NCBI RefSeq assembly: GCF_016786355.1
Contig: NZ_JADWYX010000038.1
Span: 19,829-83,828 of the forward strand
Source: Frankia sp. AgB1.9
Lineage (GTDB): Bacteria; Actinomycetota; Actinomycetes; Frankiales; Frankiaceae
Reading direction: 5' to 3'
DNA: 64,000 nucleotides
Below are positions 9,666 to 19,421 of the stretch, one piece after another. Position 1 is the stretch's first letter; each line of letters begins with the position of its first letter. The notes beneath the pieces are model-generated. The model worked only from the letters and a program-made list of their open reading frames with translations, did not search any database and was not told the DNA's origin. The position numbers were made by a program, and so were the translations under genes.

Positions 9666-10484
9666 ATGGGCCGACTGGCCGACGACGGCAGGTACGTGGT
9701 CGACGCCGAGGACCGGCGGCGGTTCGCCGAGGACGGCTTCGTCCACCTGTCCGGGGTCCTCACCGCGGCCGAGCTCGACGAACTTGAGGTCGTCTACGAC
9801 CGGTTCCTGCGCCGCGAGATCGAGGTGCCCGGCAAGGACTACTGCGACATGGCCGGCGACTACGGCCGCGACCCGTCCGACTACTCGATCGTCAACGTCA
9901 TGCTGCCCCGCCGGTACTTCCCGGCCTGGCGCGACAACGTCTACGAACGCCGGACCGCGGACATCGCCCGGCAGCTGTGCGGCGACGGCATGACCATCGA
10001 CTACGACCAGCTGCTCGCGAAGCAGCCCCACAAGACCGACGCGGTGTTCGCCTGGCACCAGGACATGGCCTACTGGCCGCCCACCGAGGACCGGCGCACC
10101 GCGACCTTCTGGCTGGCCGTAGACGAGTCCACCCTCGCTAACGGCTGCATGCGCTTCGTACCGGCGACGACGCATGAAGGACAGCTGCGCGCGCACGCGC
10201 CGGTGTTCGGCGGCCGCGGCGAGTCGCACGCCCTCGGGACCGAGCTTCGCCCCGGCGACGACGTCGTGCCCACCCCGATCGGCCGTGGCGACTGCACCGT
10301 GCACAACGAACGCGTGATGCACGGTTCGGGCGGCAACACCACCGACGGCTTCCGGCGGGCCTACATCCTCGCCTATCGATCGGAGGCCACGGTGCGGATC
10401 GAACGCGACCTAGGCTTCACCCACAGCCACAACGACGAGGCGGACGTCCTCGACGCGGTCGGCGTGGCGGGGGAGACCGCGTAG
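9666..10484 (+). CDS. Phytanoyl-CoA dioxygenase (PhyH) family 2-oxoglutarate/Fe(II) oxygenase
   Basis: 272 residues, with TGAGGAG before the ATG. The iron triad is visible as H131-x-D133 in WHQDMAYW and H219 in HNERVMHGSGGN, with R230 or R231 positioned to bind the 2-oxoglutarate carboxylate. Length matches the family. These enzymes hydroxylate unactivated carbons of diverse small molecules; the substrate cannot be read from sequence. Divergence from the ROK regulator suggests induction by a sugar or glycoside, so a role on a plant-derived compound is plausible. Confidence 0.85.
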   Translation: MGRLADDGRYVVDAEDRRRFAEDGFVHLSGVLTAAELDELEVVYDRFLRREIEVPGKDYCDMAGDYGRDPSDYSIVNVMLPRRYFPAWRDNVYERRTADIARQLCGDGMTIDYDQLLAKQPHKTDAVFAWHQDMAYWPPTEDRRTATFWLAVDESTLANGCMRFVPATTHEGQLRAHAPVFGGRGESHALGTELRPGDDVVPTPIGRGDCTVHNERVMHGSGGNTTDGFRRAYILAYRSEATVRIERDLGFTHSHNDEADVLDAVGVAGETA

Positions 10485-10569
10485 GCGCACCTCGTCCCGG
10501 GAACGACCCTGCCCCCGGCCGCCCCTCGCGGCGGCTCCGGAGACGCGGCCGCCGGCCTGGCCTGGCAGG

Positions 10570-11770
10570 TCATCCGCCGGCGGCGATGTGCGCGGCCGTG
10601 CGCCACGCGAGCGCCATGATCGTGAGTTCGGGGTTGGCGCCGCCGTTGGTGACGTGGAGGCTCGCGTCGGCGACGTAGACGCGGTCCGTTCCCCAGACTC
10701 TGCCGAACGGGTCGGTCGCGCCGTAGCGGGGCGAGTCGGCCATCCGCGCGGTGCCGGCCTGGTGCTGGCCTCCGGAGAGTGTCCTTTCCTTCATCGGTCC
10801 TATCTGCCAGGTCTTGCCCGCGCCGGATGCGCGCAGCCATTCCTCGGCTCGGTCGGTGAGGAACGCGACCGTTCGGAGGTCCTCGGCGTGGTGGAGGCCC
10901 TCGAATCGGGCCACGGGCAGGCCGAGGTGGTCGGTGGGTGCCGTTGCGGGCGTCGACGGGGCAGGTGAAGCCGACACACATCCCGCAGCGGATACACGCG
11001 GCCCGGCCGGCACGGGGCTGGGTGTTCAGCAGTAGCGGCGCCGGTCCCGTCGGCCACCCGAGCTTGGCGGCGCCTGCCGCGAGAAGCGCGGCCTGGGCGG
11101 TCGGCGGAAACGGCGGCATCGGATAGTCGCGTTGCCGGTGCCCGTCGTCGGTGTGCGGATGGCCGGCCACTCCGAGTTTCCATTCGACCTGGTCGTAGAA
11201 CGGTTCGAGGTCGTCGTAGCCAATCGGCCAGTCCGCGAGCGCGGAACCGTCTGGGACGCCATACAGAGACGCCATACGGAAGTCCTCAGGGCGGAACCGC
11301 CAGGCCTGGGCGCCGAAGAACCGCGTACCACCCCCTACGGTGATCGCGTTGTGGTGGTAGCGGCCGTCGGTGGAATCGACGGCGATCTCACCGTCGTCAC
11401 CCAGTACCGCCCGCGGGTGCCCAGGGGGCGTGTCGAGATCGCCCCCGAGGAAGAACCGGTGGTTGCGGATGTGGTCGGGCTCGAGGTCGCGCGCGCCGTA
11501 CCACTGACCGCGTTCGACGATGAGGACGGACGCTCCGGCGGCCGTCAGCACGAAAGCGGCGACGCCGCCGCCGGCCCCGCTTCCCACGACGATCGCGTCG
11601 TAGTGTGCGCGCAGTTCGGCGAGCGCTTTCGTCCGCGGGCGAGGAACAGTCGGTGCGTCGGGTGCCGGCGGGCCGAGCGGATAAGGGACGTAGCCGACCT
11701 CCTCCCAGCTACCGGAGTCGGGGTCCGCGTAGAACTCGAGCAGCGACCGGTGCGACGGCGGAGGGTTCAT
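10570..11770 (-). pseudogene. GMC oxidoreductase remnant with internal deletion and frameshift
   Basis: The N-terminal FAD part is intact: AHYDAIVVGSGAGGGVAAFV near residue 55, then ITVGGGTRFFGAQAWRFRPE and a Cys-rich segment CIRCGMCVGFTCPVDARNGT. At about 10932-10940 this frame breaks directly into a different frame that encodes the C-terminal FAD/substrate end (GTARMADSPRYGATDPFGRV, then VYVADASLHVTNGGANPELT). The joined product would be about 430 residues instead of the usual 520-580, so the central substrate domain is missing as well as the frame being shifted. The start overlaps the stop of the Gfo/Idh/MocA gene by 4 bp, so the two were once an operon. Probably non-functional. Confidence 0.75.
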
Positions 11771-12792
11771 CGGGTCTTCCGCTCATCGGACGCTTCTGTG
11801 CGAACGGGAGTCGGTGAGAGCGCACGCGCCGGGCTCGCCGGTATCTGGGCGCTGATGGCGTCAAGAGTGGTGGCGATGCTGATCGTTTCGTCCAGTGGTA
11901 TCACCGGGCTCTCGGTCAGTCCGGCGCCGAGGCAGCGGTGCACTTCGGCGATCTCGAACTGCAGCCCGTTGCCCTCGTGCGAGCCGTCGATTTTCTCGGC
12001 CCCGCCGGGACGAGTATTGACGGTGAGGGAAGTCGGACAGTGCATGAACGCCGGGATGTCAATCGACCCGTCGGTACCGGCGATCCGCGCCGTGCAGTTC
12101 AGCGTTACCCGAATCGCCGCCTTGACGACGCCGAGCGTGCCGCCGGGATAACAGAGGACCGCCGCGACCTGCTCGTCTACCCCGGTCTCGCCGATGACAC
12201 CGACCGCGCTGACCTGCTCCGGTTTGCCGAGCACGAGTGAGCACAACTGGACCGGGTAGATGCCGAGGTCGAGCAGCGCGCCGCCGCCACGTTCCGGGTC
12301 GAAGAGGCGCTCCTCTCGCCGCAACGGCCACCGCATTCCGAAGTCCGCCTCCACCAGCAGCGGCTGGCCGATGCGTCCGCTGGCGAGAACGTCCGCGAGC
12401 GAGCGGTAGGCCGGCAGGAAACGACTCCAGATCGCCTCCATCAGGAACAGCCCGCGCGCCCGGGCCAGTGCGGCCATCCGCTGGGCCTGCGCGGCATTCA
12501 GCGCGAACGGCTTCTCGCAGAGGACGTGCTTGCCAGCCTCCAGGAAAGCGATGGTGTCCTGCTCGTGCCGCGACGCCGGGGTCGCGACGTAGACGACATC
12601 GACGTCGGGGTCGGCGGCCAGCGCGTCGTAGCTGCCATATCTGGCCGGAATCTCGTACTTGTCACCAAAGGCCGTCGCGCGCTCGACGGACCGCGACGCG
12701 ACCGCCCTGATCTCCCCGTCGTCGACCAGTCGCATCGCTTCCGCGAATCCGGCCGCGATCTCGCCCGGCCCGACCACACCCCAACGAATCAT
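11767..12792 (-). CDS. Gfo/Idh/MocA-family NAD(P)-dependent sugar dehydrogenase
   Basis: 341 residues. The Rossmann start IRWGVVGPGEIAAGFAEAM, the VYVATPASRHEQDTIAFLEA strand and the catalytic EKPFALN motif at about residue 95 identify the family. The C-terminal domain keeps GGGALLDLGIYPVQL with the conserved Asp and His/Tyr-region seen in dimeric dihydrodiol dehydrogenase and sugar dehydrogenases. It is the first gene of the broken GMC operon and faces the GH78 rhamnosidase gene across a 359-bp region with three CTAG boxes, which suggests that it oxidises a sugar or glycoside released there. Substrate unknown. Confidence 0.85.
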   Translation of the reverse strand: MIRWGVVGPGEIAAGFAEAMRLVDDGEIRAVASRSVERATAFGDKYEIPARYGSYDALAADPDVDVVYVATPASRHEQDTIAFLEAGKHVLCEKPFALNAAQAQRMAALARARGLFLMEAIWSRFLPAYRSLADVLASGRIGQPLLVEADFGMRWPLRREERLFDPERGGGALLDLGIYPVQLCSLVLGKPEQVSAVGVIGETGVDEQVAAVLCYPGGTLGVVKAAIRVTLNCTARIAGTDGSIDIPAFMHCPTSLTVNTRPGGAEKIDGSHEGNGLQFEIAEVHRCLGAGLTESPVIPLDETISIATTLDAISAQIPASPARALSPTPVRTEASDERKTR

Positions 12793-12957
12793 GGTGATCG
12801 CCCTTCTCGTTGGCTCGTTCTCAAGGCCCCTTGCGGGCGGGCGAGCCCGCGTGGGCAGGTAAGCAGCAAGAATCGCCCTTGACGCGCCTCTTTAGCGGTC
12901 CGGAAGCTCGGTTCGAAAACCCGGCGACTGGCGGTGGAGTGCCGGGCGCGGCACGGA

Positions 12958-12973
12958 ACTAACGCGTATTAGA
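12958..12973. promoter_or_regulatory. CTAG palindrome box C
   Basis: ACTAACGCGTATTAGA has CTAA/TTAG arms and matches the consensus at 11 of 16 positions. It is 166 bp upstream of the Gfo/Idh/MocA gene and 43 bp, four helical turns, from box D. Confidence 0.4.
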
Positions 12974-13000
12974 GGCTCTGGTGAAGGCTAGCAGTCTGAT

Positions 13001-13016
13001 ACTAGCGCGGGCAAGT
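13001..13016. promoter_or_regulatory. CTAG palindrome box D
   Basis: ACTAGCGCGGGCAAGT matches the consensus at 14 of 16 positions. It lies midway between the divergent dehydrogenase and GH78 genes. Confidence 0.55.
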
Positions 13017-13094
13017 GGAGCCGATCGTCACCTAGAGTGATTGAGTGGGGTCACGTCGGAGGTGGCCGACCGGTTCGGCGGCCGGACGCCTGGT

Positions 13095-13110
13095 ACTTGC
13101 GCGCACTAGT
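13095..13110. promoter_or_regulatory. CTAG palindrome box E
   Basis: ACTTGCGCGCACTAGT matches the consensus at 14 of 16 positions and lies 42 bp before the GH78 start, where a repressor would block transcription or initiation. Confidence 0.6.
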
Positions 13111-13151
13111 TCCCGCCGTTAGCGTCGCTCCTCGCTAGTGGAGTGGTGTCG

Positions 13152-15683
13152 ATGGGATCCGTTGAAGATCGAGGTCACGTGACCGAACCTTGGCAGGCTG
13201 CCTTCATAACGTCTCCCACCGACGGCTCCCGCCCGCCGGCGGCGTCGAGGCCGGCGCCTTACCTGCGCCGTGAGTTCGCCGTGGGTCGCGGTTTACGGAG
13301 AGCGACGCTGCGCGTGACCGCGCTGGGCCTGGTCGAGGCGCACGTGAACGGCACCCGGGTGGGCGACGAGGTCCTCGCCCCGGGCTGGACGTCCTATCGT
13401 CACCGACTGGTCGTCAGCAGCCACGACGTCACGGACCTGCTGGCAGCGGGTGCCAACGCGCTGGGCCTGATCCTCGGCGAGGGCTGGGCCGTGGGCAGGC
13501 TGACCTGGGAGGAGGGCAAGCGGTCCGTCTGGGCGGATCGGCCCGCCGGTTTCGCGCAGCTCGAGCTCGACTACGGCGACTGTGTGGACGTCGTCGGCAG
13601 CGGCGCCGACTGGCGGGCGGGCACCGGGGCGATCCTCGCGGACAGCCTCTACGACGGCGAGACGTTCGACGCCCGCCGCGAGCCGGCCGGCTGGTCCGAG
13701 CCGGGCTTCGACGACTCGGGCTGGTCGCCGGTCGACGTGGTCGACCGTGACCTGACCACGTTGGTCGCCCCGAGCGCGCCGCCGATCCGACGGGTGCAGG
13801 AACTGCCCGCGGTCGAGGTCCTCACGACCCCGGCCGGGCGGACGGTCGTCGACTTCGGCCAGAACCTGTCCGGCTGGGTCCGGCTGACCGTGCGTGGCGA
13901 GGCCGGCACCGTCCTCACCCTGCGGCACGCCGAGACGCTGATCGACTGCGAGGCCGACTTCCGGACCAACCGCACGGCGCTCGCGACCGATCGGTACGTC
14001 CTGCGCGGCGGCGGCCCGGAGACCTGGGAACCGCGTTTCACCTTCCACGGCTTCCGCTATGTCGACGTCGAGGGCTGGCCCGGCGGGCTGGACGCGGGCG
14101 CGCTGACGGCCGTGGTCATCCATACGGACCTGCGCCGCACCGGCTGGTTCGAGACCTCGAACGAGCTGGTGAACCAGCTGCACCGCAACGTCGTCTGGTC
14201 CATGCGCGGCAACTTCGTCGGCGTGCCGACCGACTGCCCGCAGCGCGACGAACGGCTCGGGTGGACCGGCGACCTCAACGCCTTCGCCCCGACGGCGGCC
14301 TTCCTCTACGACGTGAGCGCCATGCTGGGCTCGTGGCTCACCGACCTCGCCGCCGACCAACGCGCGCAGGGCCATGTGCCGCTGGTGGTCCCGGACGTCG
14401 GCGGGATGCCGATCTCGACACCGACCGCGCTGTGGGGCGACGTCGCGGTCAGCCTCCCGTGGGCGCTGTACCAGCAGTATGGAGACGCGGGGATCCTCAC
14501 CCGCCAGTACGGGTCCATGCGCGCCTTCGTCGACAGCGTGGCGACCAGGCTGGACGAGCGGGGCCTGTGGAGCACCGGGTTCCAGTTCGGCGACTGGCTC
14601 GACCCGGACGCACCCCCGAACAACCCGGCCGGCGGCAAGACGGACCCCTACCTAGTCGCGAACGCCTACCTCAGCCAGGTGAGTTGGCAGCTGGCGCGGA
14701 CGGCCGAGGTACTGGGCCACGCCGGCGACGCCGAGCGCTATTCGGCGCTGCACGAGCGTGTTCGCGGGGCGTTCCGCGACGAGTGGGTCACCCCCGCCGG
14801 CCTGGTCGCGAACGACACCGTCACCGCCTACGCGCTGGCGATCTGCTTCGACCTCCTGGACCCGGCCCAACAGGCCCACGCCGGGCGCCGCCTCGCCGAC
14901 CTGGTCACCAAGGCCGAGTACCGGATCAGCACCGGATTCGCCGGAACGCCCCTGGTTGGGCACGCCCTCAGCCGCACCGACCAGCTCGACACCGCCTACC
15001 GGCTGCTGCTGCGGACCGAATGCCCGTCCTTCCTCTATCCCGTGACGCAGGGCGCGACCACCGTCTGGGAGCGCTGGGACGCGATCCAGCCGGACGGCAC
15101 GCTCAACGACACCGGCATGACCTCGCTCAACCACTACGCCCTCGGCGCGATCGCCGACTGGCTGCACCGCGTCGTCGGCGGCCTTTCCTCCACCGAACCC
15201 GGCTACCGGCGCATGCGGATCGCCCCGAGGCCCGGCGGCGGTCTCACCCACGCCACGCTCGTGCACGACACGCCTCACGGGCAGGTACGCGTCGCGTGGC
15301 GGCTGGAACCCACCGGGTCCGTGTCGCTCGACGCCACCGTCCCGCCGGACACGGCCGCCGACGTCGTGCTGCCTGATCACCCCGACCAGCTGACGGACTC
15401 GGTCGGGCCGGGAACCCATCAGTGGCGCTACGAGATTCCGGTCCCAGCGCCGCGCGCCTACTCCCTGGACACGCCGCTCAAGGAGCTGTTCGCCGACGAC
15501 GTGCTCTGGCCCCGGCTCCATGAGGTGATCGGCAGACATCTCCCGCAGTTCGCCGGCGCCAACAGCGGGTCCGAACCATCCCTGCCCAACCTGCGCGCCC
15601 TGCTGGAGTACTTCTCCGCCAGCGCTCCCGGCCTGGAGGCCGATCTGATCGCCACACTCCAGGCGGAACCCGCCCAAAGCTGA
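13152..15683 (+). CDS. GH78 alpha-L-rhamnosidase
   Basis: 843 residues from the ATG at 13152, which has GGAG 8 nt upstream; two GTG codons at 13143 and 13146 are alternatives. Jelly-roll domains occupy about 30-330, including VVDFGQNLSGWVRL and YRHRLVVSSHDVTDLLAAG. The (alpha/alpha)6 catalytic domain carries TDCPQRDERLGWTGD with acids D366/E367 and the base in TTVWERWD at E640, matching the GH78 catalytic set. It hydrolyses terminal alpha-L-rhamnose from glycosides or rhamnogalacturonan fragments. No signal peptide, so it is intracellular. A ~75-residue helical tail after the C-terminal beta domain (SLDTPLKELFADDVLWPRLH onwards) is extra compared with minimal members. A CMD-family gene follows 27 bp downstream. 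Confidence 0.92.
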   Translation: MGSVEDRGHVTEPWQAAFITSPTDGSRPPAASRPAPYLRREFAVGRGLRRATLRVTALGLVEAHVNGTRVGDEVLAPGWTSYRHRLVVSSHDVTDLLAAGANALGLILGEGWAVGRLTWEEGKRSVWADRPAGFAQLELDYGDCVDVVGSGADWRAGTGAILADSLYDGETFDARREPAGWSEPGFDDSGWSPVDVVDRDLTTLVAPSAPPIRRVQELPAVEVLTTPAGRTVVDFGQNLSGWVRLTVRGEAGTVLTLRHAETLIDCEADFRTNRTALATDRYVLRGGGPETWEPRFTFHGFRYVDVEGWPGGLDAGALTAVVIHTDLRRTGWFETSNELVNQLHRNVVWSMRGNFVGVPTDCPQRDERLGWTGDLNAFAPTAAFLYDVSAMLGSWLTDLAADQRAQGHVPLVVPDVGGMPISTPTALWGDVAVSLPWALYQQYGDAGILTRQYGSMRAFVDSVATRLDERGLWSTGFQFGDWLDPDAPPNNPAGGKTDPYLVANAYLSQVSWQLARTAEVLGHAGDAERYSALHERVRGAFRDEWVTPAGLVANDTVTAYALAICFDLLDPAQQAHAGRRLADLVTKAEYRISTGFAGTPLVGHALSRTDQLDTAYRLLLRTECPSFLYPVTQGATTVWERWDAIQPDGTLNDTGMTSLNHYALGAIADWLHRVVGGLSSTEPGYRRMRIAPRPGGGLTHATLVHDTPHGQVRVAWRLEPTGSVSLDATVPPDTAADVVLPDHPDQLTDSVGPGTHQWRYEIPVPAPRAYSLDTPLKELFADDVLWPRLHEVIGRHLPQFAGANSGSEPSLPNLRALLEYFSASAPGLEADLIATLQAEPAQS

Positions 15684-15710
15684 CGTCGATCATCGACAAG
15701 GGGACATCGC

Positions 15711-16298
15711 ATGGCACGCATCGAGCCGCTTCCGCTCAAGCAGTGGCCGAAGGAGATGCGGCAGGTGCTGGCTGCGCTGGAGCCGCCGGGCACGCCCGCC
15801 CGGCTGTCGCCGGAGGGCCGTTCGAAGGCTCTGAACACGCTCGGGGTCTATGCGCATCACACGACGTTGGCGCAGGCGTTCTTCACGTTCAACGGGCACA
15901 TCCTGTCGACGAGCACGCTGTCCGACCGTCAGCGCGAGCTGATCGTGCTGCGGGTCTCGGCGCTGCGCAAGGCGGGCTACGAGTGGCTGCAGCACACGTT
16001 CATCGCGCGGGACGCGGGCCTGTCGGATGAGGAGATCCAGCGGATCGCGCTCGGGCCGGACGCGCCGCTGTGGGACCCGCTGGACGCGGCGATCCTGCGG
16101 GCGGTGGATGAGCTGATCGTCGACGGCAGGATCGGCGACGGGACCTGGACGGTTCTGGTCGAGAAGCTTGAGGTCAAGCAGATCCTGGATGTGATCTTCA
16201 CGGTGGGTGCGTACGAGACGCTGGCCTACATGATCAGTTCGTTCGACATCGAGATCGACGACGATCTGCGTGAGGTCATCGGCCGCCGGCAGTCATAG
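15711..16298 (+). CDS. Carboxymuconolactone decarboxylase (CMD/AhpD-like) family protein
   Basis: 195 residues, AGGGGA upstream of ATG. The helical CMD fold is recognisable from LSDRQRELIVLRVSALRKAG, YEWLQHTFIARDAGLSDEEI and the distal helix with FTVGAYETLAYMISSF. There is no CxxC, so it is not an AhpD peroxidase; the family otherwise includes gamma-carboxymuconolactone decarboxylases and many uncharacterised aromatic-pathway proteins. It is 27 bp after the rhamnosidase and presumably cotranscribed, which fits processing of an aromatic aglycone, but this is inference. Confidence 0.8.
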   Translation: MARIEPLPLKQWPKEMRQVLAALEPPGTPARLSPEGRSKALNTLGVYAHHTTLAQAFFTFNGHILSTSTLSDRQRELIVLRVSALRKAGYEWLQHTFIARDAGLSDEEIQRIALGPDAPLWDPLDAAILRAVDELIVDGRIGDGTWTVLVEKLEVKQILDVIFTVGAYETLAYMISSFDIEIDDDLREVIGRRQS

Positions 16299-16357
16299 AC
16301 CGGCCTCGCGGCGGCCGGATCACCAACTCCACGGTGTTCCGGCCGCCGCTGCCGGTC
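16298..16357. terminator. Large bidirectional hairpin between convergent genes
   Basis: Perfect 12-bp arms at 16308-16319 and 16338-16349 are continued inside by CACC/GGTG and outside, after a small bulge, by GACCGGC/GCCGGTC. The structure fills the whole gap between the CMD gene and lacZ. No U tract is present on either strand. Confidence 0.6.
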
Positions 16358-16358
16358 G

Positions 16359-19300
16359 TCAGTTCCGCGGGTCGGCGAACTCGAGGCACCAGGTCCAGTG
16401 GTACTCGCCGGCGGAGATCCGGTGCTGGGGGAGCGTGTCGGGGCCGAGGGCCGCGGTGCCGAGACCCCGGTGGGCGAGGTCGAGGTGGACGAAGGTCTCG
16501 CCGCGTGGGGTGAGCTCCCAGACGTGTCGGGCAGCCTCAAGGTCGCTGGCCCGGAAATGCGAGACGTTCAGCTGCATGGGTCGGTCGGGGCTGACGGTGA
16601 TCCGGTGGCCGTCGGGTCCGGTGAGGGTGAGTTCGCGGACGTCAGCCCTGCCGCCGTTCTCCTGCGGGAGCAGGTAGGGCACGAACAGGTCGCCGACCTG
16701 GGCGGTCCACCGGCCGAGCAGCCCTGATCGCTTGCGGTCCGGGTAGGTCTCGTGGGGTCCGAGGCCGAGCCAGCTCAGGTGCTCGTACCCGGGGACGGTG
16801 GCGAAGACGATGCCCAGCCGCGGAACGTCGTCCAGCTCCGGGGGCAGGACCACGTGCTCGTCGAACCGGAAGGTGGTGTCCGACAGGGCGGTGATCTGCT
16901 GCTGGTGTTCGATCACCGCGCCGTAGGCGGCCGTGTAGCGGCTGACGATCGCCGCGGTCGACCCGGTGACCTTGTGGTCGATCAAGGTGCGGGTGACGCG
17001 GAACAGGCCGGTCCGCACGAACCTGGAGTCCAGGGGGAAGGACGCGTCGTTGTCGGTCGGCGCCCGCCAGAACGACAACACGGGCGGGGCGCTGAGGGCG
17101 GGGTGGAGCAGCAGGCCGTCGCCGTCCAGAGTCACCACGCCGGTGGCGGGACGCGTTTCGGTCCGTGCAGGCAGGGCCCGGTCGAGCGGGACCTGAAGAC
17201 GGGCGAGTTCGGTGCCCTCCTCGGCCCACGGGGTGGTTTCGGCGAGCAGGACGATGAGGGTGAGCGCGACGGCGTCCGGCCGGGCGAGCTGCTCGACGAC
17301 GGCCGCGGGAAGATCGAGACGGCCCTCCCCGCCGGCGGGGATTTCCGGTGGCGCGACCAGGAACTGCTCGCCGGGCCCGTCGACCCGGTCGACCTGCAGC
17401 GCAAGGCGGAATCGGGACAGGTCCTCGAAGGTCTGCCGGTTCTTCAGCCGTACGCGTCCGAGCCGGGCTTCGTCCGGGCCGGACAGGGCGCGGACGGGAG
17501 CGAACAGGTGGCGCGCCTCGTGGAAGGCGGGCTTCGGACTGCCGTCGGAGAACAGGACGCCGTTGATGCAGATGATGCCGTCGTTGGGCTGGTCGCCGAA
17601 GTCCCCGCCGTAGCGGAACCGGCCGTCGCCGTCGGGGTCGAGGCCGTGGTCGTAGAGCTCCCAGATGAATCCGCCCTGCAGGCCGGGGGTGGATTCGAAC
17701 AGGTCCCAGTAGGCGCCGAGCCCGCCGGTGGAGTTGCCCTGCGAGTAGGCGTACTCGCAGAGAATGACCGGCCGGTCCGCGTCGGGGTGCGCCGCGTAGG
17801 CGCGCAGCGCGTCGGGGACGGGGTACATGGGGCAGACGACGTCGCTGGCGTGGTGGCCGCCGAACCAGTCGTCGTTGATCGCCCCTTCGTAGTGCAGCGG
17901 CCGGGTCGGGTCGTACCGACGGGTCCAGCCGGCGGCGGCGTCGTGGTTGGGGCCGTAGCCACTCTCGTTGCCGAGTGACCAGAGCAGCACCGAGGGATGG
18001 TTCTTGTCGCGGAGCACCATGCGGGACACCCGGTCGACGAACGCCCCGAGGTAGCGCGGGTCGGCGCTGACCGTCCCGGGAAAGGCGTGGGCCTCGATGT
18101 TCGCCTCGGCCACGACGTACAGGCCGTACTCGTCGCACAGGTCGAGGAAACGCGGGTCGTTCGGGTAGTGGGAAGTGCGGACCGCGTTGACGTTGAACGT
18201 CTTGAGCAGGCGCAGCTCGGCGCGGAGCTGCTCCTCGGTGATGACTCGGCCGGTCCGCGCGTTGAAGTCGTGCCGGTTCACGCCCTGAATCCAGACCCGA
18301 CCGCCGTTGACCAGCAGGTCCCGGCCGCGGATCTCGACCCGCCGGAAACCGACCCGGACTGTCACCTGCTCGACGACCGCGCCGTCCGGGGCGACGAGCT
18401 CGACCTCCAGCGGATACAGGGACGGGTTCTCGGCCGACCACGGCGTGACCGCGAGGCCCTCGCTCTCGAAACGCACGAGGCCGGTCCGGGGCGGCAGCGC
18501 GCGGTCCTGCATCCGGCGCGCTCTCGTCCGCTGCTCGGCGGACAGCGGCGCTCCCGACGCGGACAGCGACAGCAGATCCAGCAGGCCGGCGGGGATCACC
18601 GAAGGCGGCGGCTGCTCCGGGTACCCGGAGCCGGAGCTGCCCTGCGGAACGCCCGCTCCGGCGCTTCCGCCCGGGACGCCCAGCGGCGCCGGTTCGAACA
18701 GACTGACGAGGCGGGTGCGTACCGTCCAGCCGGGGGCGGGCTCCCCGGAGCCGCCGACGGTCACGTCAAGCCGCAGGCCGCCCGTCGCCGTCGTCGCGTC
18801 GAAGTCGGCCACCGCCTGGAGGTCGGCCAGGTAGGTGGGGGCGGTGGTGTAGAGGTACACCGAGCGGGCGATGCCGCCGTGCCACCACTGGTCCTGGTCC
18901 TCGACGTAGGTGGCGTCCGACCATTTCACGACCGTCAGCTCCAGGTCGTTCGCGCCCGGCCGGACGAATCCGGTGACGTCGAACTCGGCCGCGAGGTGCG
19001 AGTCCTTGCTGAACCCGACGTCGTCGCCGTTCAGCCGCACCAGCAGCACGCTCTCCGCCGCGCCGACGTGCAGGACGACCCGCCGACCCACCCAGTCGCC
19101 CGCGGTGAACTGCCGCCGGTAGACCCCGGTCGGATTCGCCTCCGGCGGGTGCGGATAGGGGGCGTCGAACGGCAGGACGACGTTCGTGTACTGCGGACGA
19201 TCCCCGCTGTCCCGCATCGTCCACAGACCCGGCACCTCGACCGGCCGCCACTGCTCGGAACGTTCGGCGCGTGGGTCGGGCAGCAGCTGAAAATCCCAGA

Positions 19301-19421
19301 CGCCGTCCAGAACGAGCCGCTCGGGATGCGGCATCGCGTGCATCGGCACGCGATTCCAGGAGACGAGCTCGGGCGCGTCCCACGGCTGGACGGCGGCCAG
19401 GCCGGCCACGTTCACGGTCAT
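16359..19421 (-). CDS. lacZ: GH2 beta-galactosidase (LacZ-type)
   Basis: 1020 residues from the ATG at 19421, which overlaps the galK stop as ATGA; the open frame extends far upstream into galK but that part is shadow. All five LacZ domains are present: sugar-binding jelly roll, Ig-like, TIM barrel from about residue 375 with GVNRHDFNARTGRVITEEQL, Ig-like, and the C-terminal beta-sandwich (WLGLGPHETYPDRKRSGLLG). Acid/base E486 lies in GNESGYG and nucleophile E556 in ILCEYAYSQGN. A glycine/serine/proline-rich insert of ~60 residues around residues 240-300 is unusual. It releases galactose that GalK and GalT then process; no signal peptide, so it is cytoplasmic. Confidence 0.95.
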   Translation of the reverse strand: MTVNVAGLAAVQPWDAPELVSWNRVPMHAMPHPERLVLDGVWDFQLLPDPRAERSEQWRPVEVPGLWTMRDSGDRPQYTNVVLPFDAPYPHPPEANPTGVYRRQFTAGDWVGRRVVLHVGAAESVLLVRLNGDDVGFSKDSHLAAEFDVTGFVRPGANDLELTVVKWSDATYVEDQDQWWHGGIARSVYLYTTAPTYLADLQAVADFDATTATGGLRLDVTVGGSGEPAPGWTVRTRLVSLFEPAPLGVPGGSAGAGVPQGSSGSGYPEQPPPSVIPAGLLDLLSLSASGAPLSAEQRTRARRMQDRALPPRTGLVRFESEGLAVTPWSAENPSLYPLEVELVAPDGAVVEQVTVRVGFRRVEIRGRDLLVNGGRVWIQGVNRHDFNARTGRVITEEQLRAELRLLKTFNVNAVRTSHYPNDPRFLDLCDEYGLYVVAEANIEAHAFPGTVSADPRYLGAFVDRVSRMVLRDKNHPSVLLWSLGNESGYGPNHDAAAGWTRRYDPTRPLHYEGAINDDWFGGHHASDVVCPMYPVPDALRAYAAHPDADRPVILCEYAYSQGNSTGGLGAYWDLFESTPGLQGGFIWELYDHGLDPDGDGRFRYGGDFGDQPNDGIICINGVLFSDGSPKPAFHEARHLFAPVRALSGPDEARLGRVRLKNRQTFEDLSRFRLALQVDRVDGPGEQFLVAPPEIPAGGEGRLDLPAAVVEQLARPDAVALTLIVLLAETTPWAEEGTELARLQVPLDRALPARTETRPATGVVTLDGDGLLLHPALSAPPVLSFWRAPTDNDASFPLDSRFVRTGLFRVTRTLIDHKVTGSTAAIVSRYTAAYGAVIEHQQQITALSDTTFRFDEHVVLPPELDDVPRLGIVFATVPGYEHLSWLGLGPHETYPDRKRSGLLGRWTAQVGDLFVPYLLPQENGGRADVRELTLTGPDGHRITVSPDRPMQLNVSHFRASDLEAARHVWELTPRGETFVHLDLAHRGLGTAALGPDTLPQHRISAGEYHWTWCLEFADPRN

